Shown here: positions 11,772 through 24,547 of the stretch, piece by piece
Position numbering within the stretch: position 1 is the stretch's first letter
Layout: each line of letters opens with the position of its first letter
Assembly (NCBI RefSeq): GCF_051401765.1
Contig: NW_027480531.1
Coordinates: 620,001 to 684,000, forward strand
Direction of reading: 5' to 3'
Origin: Calliopsis andreniformis
Lineage: Eukaryota; Arthropoda; Insecta; Hymenoptera; Andrenidae
DNA length: 64,000 nucleotides
Translations under genes and position numbers: made by a program
Notes under the pieces: model-generated
What the model saw: only the letters and a program-made list of their open reading frames with translations
The model's database searches: none
What the model was told of the DNA's origin: nothing

Positions 11772-14700
11772 AGAGTGAGGATTTGGTATTGTGGATTGAA
11801 GATTGAGGATTGAGGATTGAGGATTGAGGATTGAGGACTGAGGATTGAGGATTGAGGATTGAAGATTGAGTATTGAAGATTGAGGATTAGGGATTGAGGA
11901 TTGAGGATTAAGGATTGAAGATTGAGGATTGAGGATTGAAGATTGAGGATTGGGAATTGAGGATTGACGATTGAGGATTGAGTATTGAGGTTTGAGAATT
12001 GAGGATTGAGGATTGAAGATTGAGTATTGAGGATTCAAGGTTGCGGATTGAGGATTGAGGATTGAAGATTGAGGTCTGAGTGTTGAGGGTTGAGTGATGA
12101 GAATTGATGATTGTGGATTGAGATTTGAAGATTGAAGAATGGGGATTGAGTATTGAAAACTGTGAATTGAGGATATTCTATTGAGGATTGAGGATTGACA
12201 ATTGATTGTTGAGGACTGAGGACTGAAGTTTGCGGATACAGGATTGAGGATTCGCGATTGAGATTTCAGGACTGAGGATTGAGGGTTGGGGATTGAGGAT
12301 TGAGGATTGAGGATTGAGGATTGAGGATTGAGGATTGAAGATTGAGTATTGAGGATTGAAAATTGAGGATTGATGATTGAGGATTGAAGATTGAGTATTG
12401 AAGATTGAGGATTGGGGATTGAGGATTGAGGATTGATGATTGAGGATTGAAGATTGAGTATTGAAGATTGAGGATTGGGGATTGAGGATTGAGGATTGAG
12501 GATAGAGGATTGAAGATTGAGGATTGGGGATTGAGGATTGACGATTGAGGATTGAGGATTTCAGATTGAGGATTGAGGATTCAGGGTTGAGGATTGAGGA
12601 TTGAATATTGAGTATTGAGAATTGAAGATTGAGGATTGGGGATTGAGGATTGAGGATTGAGTATTGAAGATTGAGTATTGAGGATTGAAGATTGAGGATT
12701 GAGGATTGAGGATTAAGGATTGAGAATTGAGGATTGAGGATTGAGGATTGAAGATTGAGGATTGAAGATTGAGGATTGGGGATTGAGGATTGAGGATTGA
12801 GGATTGAGGATTGAAGATTGAGGGTTGAAGATTGAGTATTGAGGATTGAAGATTGAGGATTGCTGATTGCGTATTGAGGATTGAGGATTGACGATTGAGG
12901 ATTGAAGATTGAGTATTGAGGATTGAAGATTGAGGATTGGGGATTGAGGATTGAGGATTGAGGATTGATGATTGAGGATTGAGGATTGAAGGTTGAGGAT
13001 TGGGAATTGAGGATTGACGATTGAGGATTGAGTATTGAGGATTGAGAATTGAGGATTGAGTATTGAAGATTGAGTATTGAGGATTGAAGATTGAGGATTT
13101 AGGATTGAGGATTGACGATTGAGGACTGAGTGTTGAGGGTTGAGTGATGAGAATTGATGTTTGTGTATTGAGATTCGAAGATTGAAGAATGGGGATTGAG
13201 TATTGAAAACTGTGAATTGAGGATATTCTATTGAGGATTGAGGATTGACGATTGATTGTTGAGGACTGAGGACTGAAGTTTGCGGATTCAGGATTGAGTA
13301 TTCGGGATTGAGGTATCAGGACTGAGGATTGAGGGTTGAGGATTGAGGATTGAGGATTGAGGATTTAGGATTGAGTATTGAGGATTGAAGATTGAGTAAT
13401 GAGGATTGAAGATTGAGGATTGATGATTGAGGATTGAAGATTGAGGATTGAAGATTCAGGATTGGGGAATGAGGATTGAGGATTGAGGATAGAGGATTGG
13501 AGATTGAAGATTGGGGAATGAGGATTGAGGATTGAGGATAGAGGATTGAAGATTGAAGATTGGGGATTGAGCATTGACGATTGAGGATTGAGGATTGAGG
13601 ATTGAGGATTGAAGATTGTATATTGAGGATTGAAGATTGAGGATTTAGGATTGAGGATTGAAGATTGAGGCCTGAGTGTTGAGGTTTGAGTGATGAGAAT
13701 TGATGTTTGTGGATAGAGATTTGAAGATTGATCAATGGGGATTGAGTATTGAAATCTGTGAATTGAGGATATTCTATTGAGGATTGAGGATTGACAATTG
13801 GTTGTTGAGGACTGAGGGATGAAGATTGAGGATTCAGGACTGAGGATTCAGGATTGAGGTTTGAGGACTGAGGATTGAGGATTGAGGATTGAGGATTGAG
13901 GTTTGAGGATTGAGGATTGAGGATTGAAGATTGAGGATTGGGTATTGCGGATTGAATATTGAGGATTGAGGATTGAGGATTGAGGATTGAGGATTGAGGA
14001 TTGAGGATTGAGTATTGAGGATTGAAGATTGAGGATTGGGTATTGAGGATTGAACATTCAGGATTGAGGATTGAGGATAGAGGATTGAAGATTGAGGATT
14101 GATGATTGAATATTGATGATTGAGGATTGAGGTTTGAGGATTGAAGATTGAGTATTGAGGATTGAAGACTGAGTATTGGGGATTGAGGGTTGAGGATTGA
14201 GGATTGTAGATTGTGGATTGAGGATTGAAGATTGAGGATTGGGAATTGAGGATCGACGATTGAGCATTGAGTATTGAGGATTGAGAATTGAGGATTGAGG
14301 ATTGAAGATTGAGTATTGAGGATTGAAGATTGAGGATTGAGGATTGAGGATTGAATATAGAGGATTGAAGATTGAGGATTGGGCATTGAGGATTGACGAT
14401 TGAGGATTGAGTGTTGAGGATTGCGGATTGAGGATTGAGGGTTGAGGACTGAGGATTGAATATTGAGTAATGAGGATTGAAGATTGAAGATTGGGGATTG
14501 AGGATTGAGGATTGAGGGTTGAAGATTGAGGATTGAGGATTGAAGGTTGAGGATTGGGAGTTGAGGATTGACGATTGAGGATTGAGTATTGAGGATTGAG
14601 AATTGAGGATTGAGGATTGATGATTGAGTATTGAGGATTGAAGGTTGAGGATTTAGGATTGAGGATTGAAGATTGAGGACTGAGTGTTGAGGGTTGAGTG

Positions 14701-16580
14701 ATGAGAATTGATGTTTGTGGATTGAGATTTGAAGATTGAAGAATGGGGATTGAGTATCGAAAACTGTGAATTGAGGATATTCTATTGAGGATTGAGGATT
14801 GACAATTGATTGTTGAGGACTGAGGGATGAAGATTGAGGATTCAGGATTGAGGATTGAGGATTGAGGATTGAGTAATGAGGATTGAAGATTGTGGATTGG
14901 GTATTGAGGATTGAACATTCAGCATTGAGGATTGAGGATAGAGGATTGAAGATTGAGGATTGATGATTGAATATTGATGATTGATGATTGAGGATTGAGG
15001 ATTGAGGGTTTAAGATTGAGGATTGAGGATTGAAGATTGAGGATTGGGAATTGACGATTGACGATTGACGATTGAGGATTTAGTATTGAGGATTGAGAAT
15101 TGATGATTGAGGATTGAAGATTGTGTATTGAGGATTGAAGATTGAGGATTGGGCATTGAGGATTGACGATTGAGGATTGAGTGCTGAGGATTGAGAATTG
15201 AGGATTGAGGATTGAAGATTGAGTATTGAGGATTCAAGATTGCGGATTGAGGATTGAGGATTGAAGATTGAGGACTGAGTGTTGAGGGCTGAGTGATGAG
15301 AATTGATGTTTGTGGATTGAGTCTTGAAGATTGAAGAATGGGGATTGAGTATTGAAAACTGTGAATTGAGAATATTCCATTGAGGATTGAGGATTGACAA
15401 TTGATTGTTGAGGACTGAGGACTGAAGTTTGTTGATTCAGGATTGAGGATTCGGGATTGAGGTTTCAGGACTGAGGATTGAGGGTTGAATATTGAGGATT
15501 GAGGATTGAGGATTGAGGATTGAGGATTGAGGATTGAGGATTGAAGATTGAGTATTGAGGATTGAAAATTGAGGATTGATGATTGAGTATTGAAGATTGA
15601 GTATTGAAGATTGAGGATTGGGGATTGAGGATTGAGGATTGAGGATAGAGGATTGAAGATTGAGGATTGGGGATTGGGAATTGTGGATTGACGATTGAGG
15701 ATTGAGGATTGAGGATTGAGGATTGAGGTTTGAGGATTGAGGATTGAAGATTGAGTATTGAGAATTGAAGGTTGAGGATTGGGGATTGAGGATTGAGGAT
15801 TAAGGATTGAAGATTGAGGGTTGAGGATTGAAGATTGAGGATTGGGAATTGAGGACTGACTATTGAGGATTGAGGATTGAGGATTGAGGATTGAGGACTG
15901 AGGATTGAGGTTTGAGGATTGAAGATTGAGTATTGAGTATTGAAGATTGAGGATTGAAGATTGAGGATTGAAGATTGAGGATTGAAGATTGAGGATTGAT
16001 GATTGAGGATAGAGGATTGAAGATTGAGGACTGGGGATTGAGGATTGACGATTGAGGATTGAGTGTTGAGGATTGAGAATTGAGGATTGAGGATTGAAGA
16101 TTGAGTATTGAGGATTGAAGATTGAGGATTGAGGATTGAGGATTGAGGATTGAGGATTGAGGATTGAGGTTTGAAGATTGAGTTTTGAGGATTGAAGGTT
16201 GAGGATTGGGGTTTGAGGATTGAGGATTGAGGGTTGAAGATTGAGGATTGAGGATTGAAGATTGAGGATTGGGAATTGAGGGTTGACGATTGAGTATTGA
16301 GTATTGAGGATTGAGAATTGAGGATTGAGGATTGAAGATTGAGTATTGAAGATTGATTATTGAGGATTGAAGATTGAGGATTGAGGATTGAGGATTGAGG
16401 AATGAGTATTGAAGACTGAGGATTGGGGATTGAGGATTAACGATTGAGGATTGAGTATTGAGGATTGAGAACTGAGGATTGAGGATTGAAGATTGAGTAT
16501 TGAGGATTGAGGATTGAGGATTGAGGATTGAAGATTGAGGGTTGAGGATTGAAGAATGAGGATTCAGGGTTGAGGATTCA
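11772..16580 (+). repeat. Diverged satellite with widely spaced A blocks and no B block
   Basis: A cores lie near 12160, 13208, 13756, 14766 and 15358, spaced about 0.5-1.0 kb. I found no block B hexamer between 11,487 and 16,777, the longest B-free stretch in the first 45 kb. GATTGAA/TATTGAG alternations are common. No gene and no long near-identical repeat were found. Confidence 0.8.
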
Positions 16581-18600
16581 GGATTGAGGTTTGTGGACTG
16601 AGGATTGAGGATTGAGGATTGAGGATTGAGTATTGAGGATTGAAGATTGAGGATTGGGTATTGAGGATTGAACATTCAGGATTGAGGATTGAGGATAGAG
16701 GATTGAAGATTGAGGATTGATGATTGAATATTGATGATTGAAGATTGAGAATTGAGGATTCAGTATTGTGGATTGCGGACGAGGACTGAGGGTTGAGTAT
16801 TGATGCTTGAGGTCTGAGGATTGAGGATTGAGGATTGAGAATTGAGGATTGAGGATTGAGGATTGAAGATTGTGGACTGGGTGTTGAGGATTGAAGGATG
16901 AGGATTGAGGATTGAGGATTGAAGATTGAGGGTTGAAGATTGAGTATTGAGGATTGAAGATTGAGGATTGAGGATTGAGGATTGAGGTTGAGGATTGAGG
17001 ATTGAGGATTGAGGATTGAAGATTGAGTATTGTGGATTGAAGATTGAGGATTGGGGATTGAGGATTGAGGATTGAGGATTGAATATTGTGGATTGAGGAT
17101 TGAAGATTGAGGATTGGGAATTGAGGATTGACGATTGAGGATTGAGTATTGAGGATTGAGAATTGACGATTGAGGATTGAAGATTGAGGATTGGGCATTG
17201 AGGATTGACGATTGAGGATTGAGTGTTGTGGATTGAGAATTGAGGATTGAGGATTGAAGATTGAGTATTGAGGTTTCAAGATTGCGGATTGAGGATTGAG
17301 GATTGAAGATTGAGGACTGAGTGTTGAGTGCTGAGTGATGAGAATTGATGTTTGTGGATTGAGACTTGAAGATTGAAGAATGGGGATTGAGTATTGAAAA
17401 CTGTGAATTGAGAATATTCTATTGAGGATTGAGGATTGACAATTGATTGTTGAGGACTGAGGACTGAAGTTTGCGGATTCAGGATTGAGGATTCGGGATT
17501 GAGGTTTCAGGACTGAGGATTGAAGGTTGAGGATTGAGGATTGAGGAATGAGGATTGAGGATTGAGGATTGAGGATTGAGGATTGAAGATTGAGGATTGA
17601 AGATTGAGGATTGAAGATTGAGGATTGAGGATTGAGGATAGAGGATTGAAGAATGGGGATTGAGTATTGAAAGCCGTGAATTGAGGATATTCTATTGAGG
17701 ATTGAGGATTGACAATTGATTGTTGAGGACTGAGGGATGAAGATTGAGGATTCAGGATTGAGGATTCAGGGTTGAGGTTCGAGGACTGAGGATTGACGGT
17801 TGAGGATTGAGGATTGAGGTTTGAGGATTGAGGATTTAGGATTGAAGATTGAGGATTGGTTATTGCGGATTGAACATTGAGGATTGAGGATTGAGGACTG
17901 AGGATTGAGGTTCGAGGATCGAGGACTGAGGGTTGAGTATTGATGTTTGAGGTCTGAGGATTGAGGATTGAGCATTGAGAATTGAGGATTGAGGATTGAG
18001 GATTGAGGATTGAGGACTGGCTGCTGAGGATTGAAGAATGAGGACTGAGGATTGAGGATTGAAGATTGAGGGTTGAAGAATGAGTATTGAGGATTGAAGA
18101 TTGAGGATTGAGGATTGAGGATTGAGGATTGAGGATTGAGGATTGAGGATTGAAGATTGAGTATTGAGGATTGAGGATTGAGGTTTGAGGATTGAAGATT
18201 GAGGATTGGGGACTGAGTATTGAAGATTGAGGTTTGAGGATTGAGGATTGAGGATTGAGGATTGAGGATTGAGGATTGAAGATTCAGTATTGAGGATTGA
18301 AGATTGAGAATTGAGGACTGAGGGTTGAACATAAAGGACTGAGTGTCGAGGGATGAGTGATGTGAATTGATGTTTGTGGATAGAGATCTGAAGATTGCGG
18401 ATTGAGTATTGAGTTTTGAAATCTGTGAATTGGTGATATTCTATTGAGGATTGAGGATTGACAACTGATTGTTGAGGACTGAGGGCTGAAGATTGACGAT
18501 TCAGGATTGAGGATTCAGGATTGATGTTTGGGGACTTAGGATTGAGGATTGAGGATTGAGGATTGAGGATTGAGGACTGAGGATTGAGGATTGAGGATTG
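16581..18600 (+). repeat. Satellite segment with B hexamer, GTTGAG hexamer and A blocks
   Basis: It contains a B hexamer near 16777, a separate 6-bp unit GTTGAG at 16,987-16,992, and A cores near 17400, 17672 and 18422. The A core at 17672 is the AAAGCCGTG subtype, which recurs near 19932, 22628 and 26508 and marks related segments. The right part overlaps the 385-bp repeat. Confidence 0.78.
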
Positions 18601-18711
18601 AGGATTGGGTATTGAGGTTTGAGGATTGAGGATTGAGGATTGAGGATTGGGGATTGAGGATTGAAGATTCAGTATTGAGGATTGAAGATTGAGAATTGAG
18701 GACTGAGGATT
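18327..18711 (+). repeat. 385-bp repeat unit bounded by a GAACATAAAGG marker
   Basis: The rare string GAACATAAAGG begins at 18,327 and again at 18,712, exactly 385 bp (55 heptamers) apart, with matching variants between. The same 385-bp spacing recurs at 24,163 and 24,548. The marker also occurs at 21,469 and 27,151. The interval has no hexamer, as its period requires. Confidence 0.85.
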
Positions 18712-21468
18712 GAACATAAAGGACTGAGTGTCGAGGGATGAGTGATGTGAATTGATGTTTGTGGATAGAGATCTGAAGATTGCGGATTGAGTATTGAGTT
18801 TTGAAATCTGTGAATTGGTGATATTCTATTGAGGATTGAGGATTGACAACTGATTGTTGAGGACTGAGGGCTGAAGATTGACGATTCAGGATTGAGGATT
18901 CAGGATTGAGGTTTGGGGACTGAGGATTGAGGATTGAGGATTGAGGATTGAGGATTGAGGACTGAGGATTGAGGATTGAGGATTTAGGATTGAGGATTGA
19001 GGGTTGTAGATTGAGGACGAGGACTGAGGGTTGGGTATTAATGCTTGAGGTCTGAGGATTGCGGATTGCGAATTGAGGACTGAGGATTGAGGATTGAAGA
19101 TTGAGGATTTGGTATTGGGGATTGAAGAATGAGGACTGAGGATTGAGGATTGAGGATTGAGGATTGAAGATTGAGTATTGAGGATTGAAAATTGAGGATT
19201 GATGATTGAGGATTGAGGATTGAGGATTGAAGATTGAGGATTGGGTGTTGAGGATTGAAGAATCAGGATTGAGGATTGCGGATTAAGTATTGAGGATTGA
19301 AGATTGAGGATTGAGGATTGAGGATTGAGGATTGAGGACTGAGGATTGAGGATTGATGATTGAGGACTGAAGACTGAGTATTGGGTATTGAAGATTGAGG
19401 ATTGAGGATTGAGGATTGAGGATTGTGGATAGAGCATTGAAGATTGAGGATTGGGGATTGAGGATTGACGATTGAGGATTGAGTGTTGAGGATTGAGAAT
19501 TGAGGATTCAGGATTGAAGATTGAGTATTGAGGATTCAAGATTACGGATTGAGGATTGAGGATTGAAGATTGAGGACTGAGTGTTGAGGGTTGAGTGATG
19601 AGAATTAATGTTTGTGGATTGAGATTTCAAGACTGAAGAATGGGGATTGAGTATTGAAAACTGTGAATTGAGGATATTCTATTGAGGACTGAGGATTCAC
19701 AATTGATTGTTGAGGACTGAGGACTGAAGTTTGCGGATTCATGATTGAGGATTCGGGATTGAGGTTTCAGGACTGAGGATTGAGGGTTGAGGATTGAGGA
19801 CTGAGGATTGAGGATTGAGGATTGAGGATTGAGGATTGAAGATTGAGTATTGAGGATTGAAAATTGAGGATTGAAGATTGAGGATTGAGGATTGAGGATA
19901 GAGGATTGAAGAATGGGGATTGAGTATTGAAAGCCGTGAATTGAGGATATTCTATTGAGGATTGAGGATTGACAATTGATTGTTGAGGACTGAGGGATGA
20001 AGATTGAGGATTCAGGATTGAGGATTCAGGGTTGAGGTTCGAGGACTGAGGATTGACGGTTGAGGATTGAGGATTGAGGTTTGAGGATTGAGGATTGAGG
20101 ATTGAAGATTGAGGATTGGTTATTGCGGATTGAACATTGAGGATTGAGGATTGAGGACTGAGGATTGAGGTTCGAGGATCGAGGACTGAGGGTTGAGTAT
20201 TGATGTTTGAGGTCTGAGGATTGAGGATTGAGGATTGAGAATTGAGTATTGAGGATTGAGGATTGAGTATTGAGGACTGGCTGTTGAGGATTGAAGAATG
20301 AGGACTGAGGATTGAGGATTGAAGATTGAGGGTTGAAGAGTGAGTATTGAGGATTGAAGATTGAGGATTGAGGATTGAGGATTGAGGATTGAGGATTGAG
20401 GATTGAGGATTGAAGATTGAGTATTGAGGATTGAAGATTGAGGATTGGGGTTTGAGGATTGAGGATTGAGGGTTGAAGATTGAGGATTGAGGATTGAAAA
20501 TTGAGGATTGATGATTGAGGATTGAGGATTGAGGATTGAAGATTGAGGATTGGGTGTTGAGGATTGAAGAATCAGGATTGAGGATTGCAGATTGAGTATT
20601 GAGGATTGAAGATTGAGGATTGAGGATTGAGGATTGAGGATTGAGGATTGGGAATTGAGGATTGAGGATTGAAGATTGAGGATTGGGTGTTGAGGATTGA
20701 AGAATCAGGATTGAGGATTGCGGATTGAGTATTGAGGATTGAGGATTGAGGATTGAGGATAGAAGATTGAGGGTTGAGGATTGAAGATTGAGGATTGGGA
20801 ATTGAGGATTGACGATTGAGGATTGAGGATTGGGGATTGAGGATTGAGGATTGTGTATTGAAGATTGAGTATTGAGAATTGAAGATTGAGGATTGAGGAT
20901 TGAGGATTACGGATTGAGAATTGAGGATTGAGGATTGAGGATTGAAGATTGAGGATTGGGTATTGAGGAGTCACTAATTAGGATTGAGGATTGAGGATTG
21001 AGGATTGAGGATTGCAGATTGAGTATTGAGGATTGAAGATTGAGGATTGAGGATTGAGGATTGTGGATTGAGGACTGAGGATTGAGGATTGAGAATTGAA
21101 GATTGAGGATTGGGTATTGCGGATTGAACATTGAGGACTGAGGATTGACGACTGAGGATTGAGGTTCGAGGATCGAGGATTGAGGATTGAGGTTTGAGGA
21201 TTGAAGATTGAGGATTGGGGACTGAGTATTGAAGATTGAGGTTTGAGGATTGAGGATTGAGGATTGAGGATTGAGGATTGAGGATTGAAGATTCAGTATT
21301 GAGGATTGAAGATTGAGAATTGAGGACTGAGGGTTGAGGATTGAGGATTGAGAATTGGGTATTGAGGTTTGAGGATTGAGGATTGAGGATTGAGCATTGA
21401 GGATTGAGGATTGAGGATTGAAGATTCAGTATTGAGGATTGAAGATTGAGAATTGAGGACTGAGGATT
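18712..21468 (+). repeat. 2.69-kb higher-order repeat, left copy (2,757 bp with extra units)
   Basis: It pairs with 21,469-24,162. The offset is 2,757 at the left and 2,694 from about 19,000 onward; the 63-bp difference is nine heptamers. Shared private features include the hexamer after GATTGAG (near 19,015), the AAAGCCGTG-type A block (near 19,932) and the pair GAGTCAC, TAATTAG at 20,968-20,981. The copies are nearly identical. A substitution near 21,332 is one of very few differences seen. Confidence 0.88.
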
Positions 21469-24162
21469 GAACATAAAGGACTGAGTGTCGAGGGATGAGT
21501 GATGTGAATTGATGTTTGTGGATAGAGATCTGAAGATTGCGGATTGAGTATTGAGTTTTGAAATCTGTGAATTGGTGATATTCTATTGAGGATTGAGGAT
21601 TGACAACTGATTGTTGAGGACTGAGGGCTGAAGATTAACGATTCAGGATTGAGGATTCAGGATTGAGGTTTGGGGACTTAGGATTGAGGATTGAGGGTTG
21701 TAGATTGAGGACGAGGACTGAGGGTTGGGTATTAATGCTTGAGGTCTGAGGATTGCGGATTGCGAATTGAGGACTGAGGATTGAGGATTGAAGATTGAGG
21801 ATTTGGTATTGGGGATTGAAGAATGAGGACTGAGGATTGAGGATTGAGGATTGAGGATTGAAGATTGAGTATTGAGGATTGAAAATTGAGGATTGATGAT
21901 TGAGGATTGAGGATTGAGGATTGAAGATTGAGGATTGGGTGTTGAGGATTGAAGAATCAGGATTGAGGATTGCGGATTAAGTATTGAGGATTGAAGATTG
22001 AGGATTGAGGATTGAGGATTGAGGATTGAGGACTGAGGATTGAGGATTGATGATTGAGGACTGAAGACTGAGTATTGGGTATTGAAGATTGAGGATTGAG
22101 GATTGAGGATTGAGGATTGTGGATAGAGCATTGAAGATTGAGGATTGGGGATTGAGGATTGACGATTGAGGATTGAGTGTTGAGGATTGAGAATTGAGGA
22201 TTCAGGATTGAAGATTGAGTATTGAGGATTCAAGATTACGGATTGAGGATTGAGGATTGAAGATTGAGGACTGAGTGTTGAGGGTTGAGTGATGAGAATT
22301 AATGTTTGTGGATTGAGATTTCAAGACTGAAGAATGGGGATTGAGTATTGAAAACTGTGAATTGAGGATATTCTATTGAGGACTGAGGATTCACAATTGA
22401 TTGTTGAGGACTGAGGACTGAAGTTTGCGGATTCATGATTGAGGATTCGGGATTGAGGTTTCAGGACTGAGGATTGAGGGTTGAGGATTGAGGACTGAGG
22501 ATTGAGGATTGAGGATTGAGGATTGAGGATTGAAGATTGAGTATTGAGGATTGAAAATTGAGGATTGAAGATTGAGGATTGAGGATTGAGGATAGAGGAT
22601 TGAAGAATGGGGATTGAGTATTGAAAGCCGTGAATTGAGGATATTCTATTGAGGATTGAGGATTGACAATTGATTGTTGAGGACTGAGGGATGAAGATTG
22701 AGGATTCAGGATTGAGGATTCAGGGTTGAGGTTCGAGGACTGAGGATTGACGGTTGAGGATTGAGGATTGAGGTTTGAGGATTGAGGATTGAGGATTGAA
22801 GATTGAGGATTGGTTATTGCGGATTGAACATTGAGGATTGAGGATTGAGGACTGAGGATTGAGGTTCGAGGATCGAGGACTGAGGGTTGAGTATTGATGT
22901 TTGAGGTCTGAGGATTGAGGATTGAGGATTGAGAATTGAGTATTGAGGATTGAGGATTGAGTATTGAGGACTGGCTGTTGAGGATTGAAGAATGAGGACT
23001 GAGGATTGAGGATTGAAGATTGAGGGTTGAAGAGTGAGTATTGAGGATTGAAGATTGAGGATTGAGGATTGAGGATTGAGGATTGAGGATTGAGGATTGA
23101 GGATTGAAGATTGAGTATTGAGGATTGAAGATTGAGGATTGGGGTTTGAGGATTGAGGATTGAGGGTTGAAGATTGAGGATTGAGGATTGAAAATTGAGG
23201 ATTGATGATTGAGGATTGAGGATTGAGGATTGAAGATTGAGGATTGGGTGTTGAGGATTGAAGAATCAGGATTGAGGATTGCAGATTGAGTATTGAGGAT
23301 TGAAGATTGAGGATTGAGGATTGAGGATTGAGGATTGAGGATTGGGAATTGAGGATTGAGGATTGAAGATTGAGGATTGGGTGTTGAGGATTGAAGAATC
23401 AGGATTGAGGATTGCGGATTGAGTATTGAGGATTGAGGATTGAGGATTGAGGATAGAAGATTGAGGGTTGAGGATTGAAGATTGAGGATTGGGAATTGAG
23501 GATTGACGATTGAGGATTGAGGATTGGGGATTGAGGATTGAGGATTGTGTATTGAAGATTGAGTATTGAGAATTGAAGATTGAGGATTGAGGATTGAGGA
23601 TTACGGATTGAGAATTGAGGATTGAGGATTGAGGATTGAAGATTGAGGATTGGGTATTGAGGAGTCACTAATTAGGATTGAGGATTGAGGATTGAGGATT
23701 GAGGATTGCAGATTGAGTATTGAGGATTGAAGATTGAGGATTGAGGATTGAGGATTGTGGATTGAGGACTGAGGATTGAGGATTGAGAATTGAAGATTGA
23801 GGATTGGGTATTGCGGATTGAACATTGAGGACTGAGGATTGACGACTGAGGATTGAGGTTCGAGGATCGAGGATTGAGGATTGAGGTTTGAGGATTGAAG
23901 ATTGAGGATTGGGGACTGAGTATTGAAGATTGAGGTTTGAGGATTGAGGATTGAGGATTGAGGATTGAGGATTGAGGATTGAAGATTCAGTATTGAGGAT
24001 TGAAGATTGAGAATTGAGGACTGAGGATTGAGGATTGAGGATTGAGAATTGGGTATTGAGGTTTGAGGATTGAGGATTGAGGATTGAGCATTGAGGATTG
24101 AGGATTGAGGATTGAAGATTCAGTATTGAGGATTGAAGATTGAGAATTGAGGACTGAGGATT
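21469..24162 (+). repeat. 2.69-kb higher-order repeat, right copy
   Basis: This is a near-identical tandem partner of the preceding 2.7 kb. GAACATAAAGG at 21,469 and 24,163 fixes the period at 2,694 bp, which is 7 x 385 minus 1 with one hexamer (near 21,709). GAGTCAC, TAATTAG recurs at 23,662-23,675. A private GATTAAC occurs near 21,637, where the neighbouring copies have GATTGAC. Confidence 0.88.
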
Positions 24163-24547
24163 GAACATAAAGGACTGAGTGTCGAGGGATGAGTGATGTG
24201 AATTGATGTTTGTGGATAGAGATCTGAAGATTGCGGATTGAGTATTGAGTTTTGAAATCTGTGAATTGGTGATATTCTATTGAGGATTGAGGATTGACAA
24301 CTGATTGTTGAGGACTGAGGGCTGAAGATTGACGATTCAGGATTGAGGATTCAGGATTGAGGTTTGGGGACTTAGGATTGAGGATTGAGGATTGAGGATT
24401 GAGGATTGAGGACTGAGGATTGAGGATTGAGGATTGAGGATTGGGTATTGAGGTTTGAGGATTGAGGATTGAGGATTGAGGATTGAGGATTGAGGATTGA
24501 AGATTCAGTATTGAGGATTGAAGATTGAGAATTGAGGACTGAGGATT
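24163..24547 (+). repeat. 385-bp repeat unit, second occurrence
   Basis: It is bounded by GAACATAAAGG at 24,163 and 24,548. It repeats the 18,327-18,711 unit and follows the 2.69-kb duplication directly. It has one A block (near 24258) and no hexamer. Confidence 0.83.

Noticed and set aside
20968..20981. GAGTCAC, TAATTAG as a possible protein-binding site or insertion scar
   Set aside because: It stays in heptamer register and recurs only through duplication; nothing else supports a regulatory role.
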